A DNA stretch of 64,000 nucleotides. It comes from Amaurobius ferox (taxonomy: Eukaryota > Arthropoda > Arachnida > Araneae > Amaurobiidae). Shown in pieces: positions 57,838-64,000 of the stretch. The notes beneath the pieces were generated by a model. It ran no database searches. It was not told where the DNA came from and saw only the letters and a program-made list of their open reading frames with translations. Location: positions 153,057,178 to 153,121,177 of the forward strand of contig OX578136.1 of assembly GCA_951213105.1 (NCBI GenBank), written 5' to 3'. Position 1 is the first letter of the stretch. The number at the start of each line of letters is the position of its first letter. The translations under genes were made by a program, and so were the position numbers.

Positions 57838-60800
57838 TTTTTTGCTGCCCTTGTTTCTTTTCTTTTTATGGGCTGTCTTAATGTTGTGCAAATCAACCTG
57901 CACCATAGTCGTTCTGCCTCTGCTATTCTTGGCAAGAGGTTGATGGATGATAGGGCTGACATTGCTCTAATTCAGGAACCCTGGACCTGCAATAATAAAA
58001 TTTTGAGTCTTGGGATCAAGGGCTACAATGTCTTTTATGATACATCTTGTATCAGACCTAGAGCTTGTATTGTTGTTAGTAACAAACTCAATGCTCTTCA
58101 CCTTGTGGAATTCCTTGATGGTGATAATGTTGCCATCAGAGTGAACTTCAAAACTAATGAGCATTTAGATGAATTCATCTTTGCATCTGCTTATCTTCCT
58201 TATGAAGAAAGAGAAACTTTTACCAATGTCACTACTAGTCTCATTGAGTACTGTAGTAAGGGTAAAAGACTGATCATTGGCTGTGATGCTAATGCCCACC
58301 ATACTGTGTGGGGCAGTAGTAACAGTAATAGTCGTGGCGATGATCCCTTGGAGCACATTGTCCGCTCCAACCTTTTTATTCTCAACAAGGGCAACTCGCC
58401 CACTTTTGTTACAATAAATCGACGTGAAGTCATCGACTTAAATATATGTAACAATATTACATATGACTGTGTTTTAAACTGGACTGTTTCAGATGATATA
58501 TCTTTGTCTGATCATCGTTTAATCACCTTTTCTGTTAAAGGTCTTGCAAAATTGACCATGGCAGCAGGTAGGAACCCCAAACGTACCAACTGGGTTTCTT
58601 ACAGAGAAGATCTTCTTTCAAAGCTTGCAGATCATTCTGGTAAGTACTCTTCTACAGCTGAAATATATTTGGCAGTTGACCACATACAACGATCTATTAT
58701 TTTTTCATATTACCAGAATTGTAAGGCTACTAAAGCTGTCTTCCTAAGGTTAGTTCCTTGGTGGTCAAAAGAGCTCAGCTTCTTACGTAGCAAATGCAGA
58801 AAGCTCTTTAATAGAGCCAAAAAGAGTGGTGAATGGCAGGTCTACAAATCTGCTCTAACTACCTACAATAAGGCAATCAGAGACTCCAAGAGTAACTCCT
58901 GGAGAAACTACTGCGACGGCATCAAAGACGTTTCTGCTACTGCAAAAATGGTCAATCTCATGTCAAAGGACAGAAATTGCAACCTAAATACTGTTAGGTT
59001 ACCAAATGGTGGCTATTCTTGGACTGGGGAAGAGACCCTGGATGAAATGTTCAGGGTTCATTTTCCGGTTTCTGAATCTAATTGCCACTGCACAACTCCT
59101 GCTGCTCACCTCACTTCTACTTGTAACAGCAGTAAGTGGAGCATTGCTAAGAGTGTGGTCATTTTGGATAGGGTTAACTGGGCTTTGAACTCTTTTAAAC
59201 CCTATAAAACTCCAGGGATTGATGGCATCATTCCCATCCTTCTTCAGGAGGGAATTAAGGTGCTTGCTCCCATTCTCTGCAGAATCTACAGAGCTTGTAT
59301 TGCCTTTGGTCATGTACCTTCTGCCTGGAGGCATACAAATGTAATCTTTATTCCAAAGATTGGTAAGGATAATTATTATGAGGCCAAATCCTTCAGGCCT
59401 ATTAGCCTTACGTCTTTTCTTTTAAAGACTATTGAAAAGCTCATTGACAGGTATATCAGGGAAGTGACTCTGGCTTCTATGCCTCTGTGTAACTCTCAGC
59501 ATGCCTATCAACCGGGTAAATCTACGGATACTGCTCTCTACAGTCTCTCCTTTATTCTGGAGAGAAATTTTAATGCCAAGGAAATTGCTCTAGCCACTTT
59601 TCTTGACATTGAGGGTGTTTTTGATAAAGTTCCTATTGACACCATCCTACATGCTCTTGATAGGAAGGGTGTTGACATGACGTTCTCTTGTTGGATCAAG
59701 AACCTATTATCTAATACGTATATCTGTGCATCCTTGCTTGGTGACAACAAGACTGTGCATGCTCTGGCAGGCTGTCCGCAGGGAGGCGTACTTTCACCAA
59801 TTCTCTGGTGTTTAGTTGTAGACTCTCTTCTGGACAACTTAACTAGTTCCGGTGTATCCTGTGTTAGATAAGCTGACGATGTTGTCATCATTGCCAGTGG
59901 CAAATTTGGTAAAACTGTCTCTGATATGATGTCCACCGCTCTTAGGGGTGTTGAGACATGGTGCAACAATGCTGGACTTTCTGTAAATCCGCAGAAAACA
60001 ACCATGGTTGCGTTCACAAAAAACGCATTCTTAACCTTAGAGACATTCGCTTCTTTGGCCAGAAGCTCATGTGCTCCAAGGAGGTAAAATTCTTAGGAAT
60101 CTTCTTTGACATGGGTCTCAACTGGAAGAGACACCTGGAATACTGCATAACTGAAGCCAAAAGAATCTTCTGGTCTTGTAGAAATGCTATTGGGAGAACT
60201 TGGGGTCTGAATCCAAGGCTATCCATTGGATTTACTCTATGGTAATTTATCCCATCATCTCCTATGGCTCCATTATTTGGTGGTCTAGAGTCAGATGTGA
60301 AACTGCTAAATTAGATTTAATTAAGCTTCAAAGGATGGTATGTACTGCGATCTCTGGTTGCATGAAAACCACTCCCACTGCAACTCTTGAACTTTTGCTC
60401 GGATTGCACCCTCTCTACATGCACATTGAAGCTGAGGCTCTCATCTGCATGAACAGACTTAAATATCTGAAACACTGGAAGGACTATTCTAAGTATTTAT
60501 CTTGGAGTGGTCTCAACAGTAATGTTATAAATCATCCTTATTTCCATATGCCATCTGATGGTATACAGGTTCGATATACATTTGACAATCCCTATGTAAT
60601 TCAGGTCCCTTCACGGGATGACTGAAAGAGAACTCCCACCTACAATAAACAAAATTGTATTGTATGGTACACAGATGGCTCGAAGATTGGCACCAGTACT
60701 GGTGCTGGTGTTTGCTGTCTGGATGATGGCACTAACATGTCTTACCTTCTAAGCAGTCATGCCTAGAAGGTAAGTCTTTCAGGCCAGTGGCGGATTTCAG

Positions 60801-60959
60801 GAGGGGCGATCGAGGCGATCGCCCCCCCCCCCAAAACGCCTGACAAACGACGACGTTTTATCAAATAAATTATAAAATTAAAAAATATATATATCATTAG
60901 GGAGATACTTTGGCCTTGCTCTCCCTCCCTCAGTTTATCCACGAAATCTCGCCCTCATA

Positions 60960-61485
60960 ATGAAACTCAAAAGTCTGCGCCTGGATGTCTTATATTTACA
61001 AGATTTAGTACCATCGACTCTTTTAGCGAAAATCAACACGGACGAAGAGTCAGTCACTCCTCACATCTTGGACAGAGCTAAGCAAGAAGTATCACAGAAT
61101 AGCCGAACTGGGAGTGGAAGAAATGAACAGTACACTTCAAGTTGAGGTGATTAACTGGAGAACCAAATGGATGCGAGAAAATACCGATACTGTCAAAGTA
61201 CCCAAGTCTGCTTTTGAAGCACTACAGGACTGTGATCCTGCAGTGTACCATGTGATCTACGTGTTGCTGAAATTTCTTGTAACATTACCAATTACTGTAG
61301 CAACCGCCGAGTGTAGCTTCTCAGCACTAAAACGATTGAACACATGGCTTCGAAACACAATTAGAGAAGATCGGCTAGTAGAATTGGCTTTGTTGCATGT
61401 GCATTATGATATCGCAATTTCACCAGTAACAATTTTAGATCGATTTGCTAAAGAAAAAGCAAGAAAACTTGAGTTGATATTATAA
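60960..61485 (+). pseudogene. hAT transposase fragment with C-terminal dimerisation domain
   Basis: A first piece (60960-61145) carries LYLQDLVPSTLLAKINTDEE. An overlapping frame (61114-61485) carries ALQDCDPAVYHVIYVLLKFL, then TLPITVATAECSFSALKRL and LRNTIREDRLVELALLHVH, the hAT C-terminal signature seen in transposases related to the THAP0/P52rIPK group. The catalytic centre is missing and the frame shifts near 61120. An internally deleted, non-autonomous copy. Confidence 0.88.
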
Positions 61486-61494
61486 TGATGATTC

Positions 61495-61607
61495 TTCCTG
61501 GGAGGTTAATGGCGCCAGGGTTTTTGCGATGGACTCCGTAAGGCTGTTAAGGATAATGATCGACAATAAGCTGAATTGGCAATTACATTTGAATAGTGTT
61601 ATAGGTA
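61495..61607 (+). pseudogene. Short LINE RT thumb fragment nested in the hAT
   Basis: A frame at 61529 reads MDSVRLLRIMIDNKLNWQLH, matching the post-palm motif KFLGIxIDxKLxW of non-LTR reverse transcriptases. It is cut at 61607 by the fold-back element. The source LINE is different from the others in the window. The left boundary is uncertain. Confidence 0.55.
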
Positions 61608-62167
61608 CTACCCCTGACAAAAATTATGGAATCACTTCCATGTTATTTCAATGTGATACGACGTTCAATACCCTACAACTTTTGATGCACGGATACCCTG
61701 AAAAACACTTTTTGAGCGAAATTGAAGAACTTTAAATGCTTAACAAAACAAAAAATATTTGAAAAATTTTGCACTTTTCATTATTTAATAACTCACGATC
61801 AAAAAATGAGAAAAAAGCTACAGGTTGAAAGAAAAAACTCGTAAAAACTAATCTGGAATAATAAATTTGATCATGGAAAATCATTAAGATATAGCTCCTC
61901 ATGTTTATATGATCAAATTTATTATTCTAAATTAGTTTTTACGAGTTTTTTCTTTCAGCTTACAGCTCTTTTCCCATTTTTTGGTTGTGAATTATTAAAT
62001 AATGAAAAGTGCAACATTTTTCAAATATTTTTTATTTTGTTAAGTTTTTAAAGTTCTTCAATTTCGCTCAAAAAGGGTTTTTTAGGGCATCAAAAATTGT
62101 AGAGCGTTGAACTTTGTATCCCATTGAAATAACATGGAAGTGATTCCATCATTTTTGCCAGGGGTAG
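61608..62167. mobile_element. 560-bp fold-back element, Tc1/mariner-like MITE
   Basis: Left arm CTACCCCTGACAAAAATTAT and right arm ending ATTTTTGCCAGGGGTAG are the outer parts of an inverted repeat that covers almost the whole element. Arms are about 265-275 bp each with a loop of some 30 bp around 61885-61905. TA lies on both sides (61606-61607 and 62168-62169). No coding. Terminal sequence and TA target fit Tc1/mariner-derived MITEs. Confidence 0.9.
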
Positions 62168-63632
62168 TAAACTAGATCAAACCATTGGTCTTTTCTTTTG
62201 ATGTTTTTGCGTAATGTTTATATGTGATGTTTTTCGCGTAAAAATTTATTGACTCCTGTGCAGCTAAAATTGTAAAAAAATGGGAAAATGTAAATCAATA
62301 TTCAGTGCTTATTAATACCTATATTAACTGCATTTACTTATATTCATCCTCCTTTTCTACCACAGTCTAAGAAAAATCAAATTTATTTGTATTGTATCGT
62401 ATGACAACCATATTTAGTGAATAGAATATAAATGTGTGTTTATTTAGTTAATATTCAGTATTAATCTTCTCACATGGAAATCTCTTACTTGTGTATACTT
62501 AATACAGAATATAATTTAGTTTCCTGTTTCGACTTCAACAATAAGTTTGTTTCCTTATATAGTCACGTAATTTTTCTTTCTTCCAATCTTCATTGTTTTG
62601 CTGTCTTAAAAAAATGATAGGCCGTATTTTATATGCTGCAAAGAACTTACTATAAATTTCCGAATTTGTTCTAGTTATTTCAAAAATGTCAAATATCCGT
62701 ATATAGGAAGCCGTTAAGAAAATCCTAAGTGAACAAACCTCCGAGAACATTTTAATCTACAGATCGCCCCCCCCCCCCCCCCCAAACAAGAGGCCAAAAT
62801 CCGCCACTGTTTCAGGCTGAGGTCTATGCTATTCTAATGTATTGTAGAATTTGCTATGACAGAAATTATAGGAACAACCAGATTCTTATCTGTTCTGATA
62901 GTCAAGCTGCTCTTATGGCCTTAGGAAAGTCTACTATGACGTCTTCCCTTGTCTGGGAGTGCTATAATGCACTGTGTAATATTGCTAGCAATAATAAAGT
63001 CATACTCTACTGGGTGCCTGGACATTCGGGCATTCCAGGAAATGAGCTGGCTGATGAATTGGCTAGAAAAGGCTCAAGTATTCCTTTTGTTGGCCCTGAG
63101 CCTACTTTGGGTGTTCCCAATGAACTAACTAGAAGAACTGTCTATGACATCTTCAGAAAGCTTCAGTGCAAAAACTGGCGTAATACTAAGGGCCAAAGGC
63201 AGGCGAAAATTCTCAACTGCAATTGCCCTAGCATACGTCAGAAGGAATTATTCAGGCTCAGTAGAACTGGCATCAGAAGGGCTGTCGGGCTCCTTACTGG
63301 ACACTGCACCCTTAAAAGACACCTTAATATTATGAGTGTCACGAAAGATTCGCTTTGCAGAGGCTGCAAATGCAGTGAAGAAACTGCCGTACACATTCTC
63401 TGTGAATGTGAAGTGTTCTCCGCCCATAGGTTCGAACACTTGGGTCGACATGTGATCGAGCCCTGGGAGTTGTATGGCATTCCTGTCAAGTGCCTGCTGA
63501 TTTTTGCTTCGGCTACTGGTCTCTTTTCTTAAGGACCTTGACTTGTTGGGGTAGTACAATAGAACTCTGGTCGATGTGCTGGGCTCTTCTGGAGCCACCC
63601 ACCTTCATGTCATTCATTCATGATTTTAACAC

Positions 63633-63903
63633 AAATACATTCCTTAGCGATCAAAAATATTATTTCAGAGTTTCCATTTTAACACCAATGAAATGATCAA
63701 AAAATTCTCTTTTAAACCAACTTTGAATGGAATATATATGATTAATAGTTAAATTTTTGTGAATTTTTAAAAATATATAATTTTTGCTTGTTGAACATAT
63801 CGGGCCTCTGGCAGTCCAAGATATTCCTGGAGAGTTTCTATCTTAACACCATAGATGTAGTGTGTTTTTTTTTAATTATTATTAGCATTATTATAAGCCG
63901 GCT
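63633..63903. other. AT-rich stretch, nothing recognised
   Basis: GAGTTTCCATTTTAACACCA at 63668 and GAGTTTCTATCTTAACACCA at 63832 form a short direct repeat. No gene. Confidence 0.5.
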
Positions 63904-63915
63904 TATGTGTCAAAA

Positions 63916-63975
63916 ATCCAGACCACTCGACTGACCCAAAGGTTTACAGCTGCCTTTTGAGTGGCCGGATGGGTG
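63916..63975 (-). mobile_element. 60-bp tail-only LINE/SINE insertion with 12-bp TSD
   Basis: Minus strand CATCCGGCCACTCAAAAGGC, then GTCGAGTGGTCTGGAT, matches the 3' end shared by SINE B and the 23.8-25.3 kb LINE. It is flanked by TATGTGTCAAAA (63904-63915 and 63976-63987). Confidence 0.75.
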
Positions 63976-64000
63976 TATGTGTCAAAACGCTTTATCTAAA

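Larger units (their letters stand above)
60785..62809 (+). mobile_element. hAT transposon (2.0 kb) with perfect 8-bp TSD, inside the LINE
   Basis: Ends are CAGTGGCGGATTT and, inverted, CAGTGGCGGATTTT. TTTCAGGC lies on both sides (60777-60784 and 62810-62817). Both subterminal regions have GCGATCG followed by or next to C/G homopolymers (about 12 and 19 bases). It encodes only pieces of a transposase and hosts nested DNA at 61495-62167. Confidence 0.95.
57868..63531 (+). pseudogene. LOA-like LINE ORF2: endonuclease, RT, RNase H; split by a hAT
   Basis: ATG 57868 starts a 667-codon frame. Endonuclease: NVVQINLHHS (about 5-14), QEPW (36-39), GCDANAHH (138-145), SDHR (214-217), all key residues present. 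RT: KTPGIDGIIP, RPISLTSFLLKTIEKLID, FLDIEGVFDKV, CPQGGVLSP (about 636). At 59869-59871 the Tyr codon of the YADD box reads TAA, leaving R-stop-ADD. Further shifts occur at an A6 run near 60020 and near 60215, then a TGA at 60623. RNase H has WYTDGSKIG (60685), FQAEVYAI (62810), CSDSQAAL (62898) and WVPGHSGIPGNELADELAR (63010-63066). A hAT is inserted at the FQAE codons. The C terminus contains CRGCKCSEETAVHILCECE, a CCHC-type motif. Inactive. Confidence 0.92.
55923..63619 (+). mobile_element. Full-length LOA/I-like LINE with 13-bp TSD
   Basis: An exact 13-bp repeat ATGATTTTAACAC flanks it (55910-55922 and 63620-63632). The 5' UTR is GC-rich (55923-56633, with CTTGACGTGGTAGTGGAG and GCTATGCCGGCGG). 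ORF1 and ORF2 (EN, RT, RNase H) follow, and the 3' end finishes with CATTCATTC. Removing the nested hAT leaves about 5.7 kb, normal for the class. Both ORFs carry stops and frameshifts. Clade is judged from the RNase H, the ORF1 type and the CPQGGVLSPILWCLVVDSLL RT segment. Confidence 0.9.

Noticed and set aside
57322..57906. 194-codon minus-strand frame
   Set aside because: Antisense to the LINE ORF1/ORF2 junction; no motif of its own.
1..64000. CRISPR array, bacterial operon or phage system
   Set aside because: The tandem repeats lack regular repeat-spacer structure, and all recognisable proteins are eukaryotic transposon or zinc-finger types.

Overview
This is a 64-kb, strongly AT-rich piece of an animal nuclear genome, most likely an arthropod. 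The reasons are spliceosomal-type signals, animal-type TGEKPF C2H2 fingers, and a mix of animal repeats: Jockey, LOA/I-like LINEs, Merlin, hAT, Tc1/mariner-like and tRNA-derived SINEs. I cannot name the species. I see no intact single-copy host gene, rRNA, functional tRNA or CRISPR array. The window is mainly a record of transposon insertions, several with exact target-site duplications (TSDs).

Left part (1-15.7 kb): tandem repeats of about 175 bp (146-720). A 1.6-kb non-autonomous TIR transposon (1374-3006, 8-bp TSD) carries three 169-bp internal repeats. A decayed Merlin transposon follows (about 3591-5012, minus-strand transposase remains). Next come a CRE/CpG-containing promoter-like patch (6481-6757), a higher-order satellite with long G runs (7240-8135), and a 1.2-kb repeat (9048-10231) that returns inverted at 32813-33876.

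Middle part (15.7-35 kb): four Jockey-clade pieces lie in the window (15.8-17.3 minus, 25.5-29.4 plus, 29.4-30.8 plus, 43.6-45.7 minus). There is also a 5'-truncated RNase H-bearing LINE (23846-25260, 14-bp TSD), two SINE families, and very short insertions made only of a LINE/SINE 3' tail. The tail of the tRNA-derived SINE matches the 3' end of the 23.8-25.3 kb LINE, which implies a SINE/LINE mobilisation partnership.

35.6-42.2 kb: a complete LTR retroelement in minus orientation, with 840-bp LTRs differing at 9 positions by eye, a 5-bp TSD, and PBS-like and PPT-like sites. Its 4.9-kb interior has no recognisable gag or pol: a LARD-like non-autonomous element. It interrupts an older Tigger-like repeat.

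43-64 kb: a CpG-rich first-exon candidate (46.2-46.4 kb) precedes a decaying C2H2 zinc-finger array (48.2-50.7 kb). The array is split by a 4.8-kb hAT element (50657-55431) and resumes at 55432. Beyond it lies a full-length LOA/I-like LINE (55923-63619, 13-bp TSD) whose RNase H active-site codons are split by a second hAT (60785-62809, 8-bp TSD). That hAT in turn holds a LINE scrap and a 560-bp mariner-like fold-back element. All transposon proteins I can read carry stops or frameshifts, so no autonomous element here looks intact.
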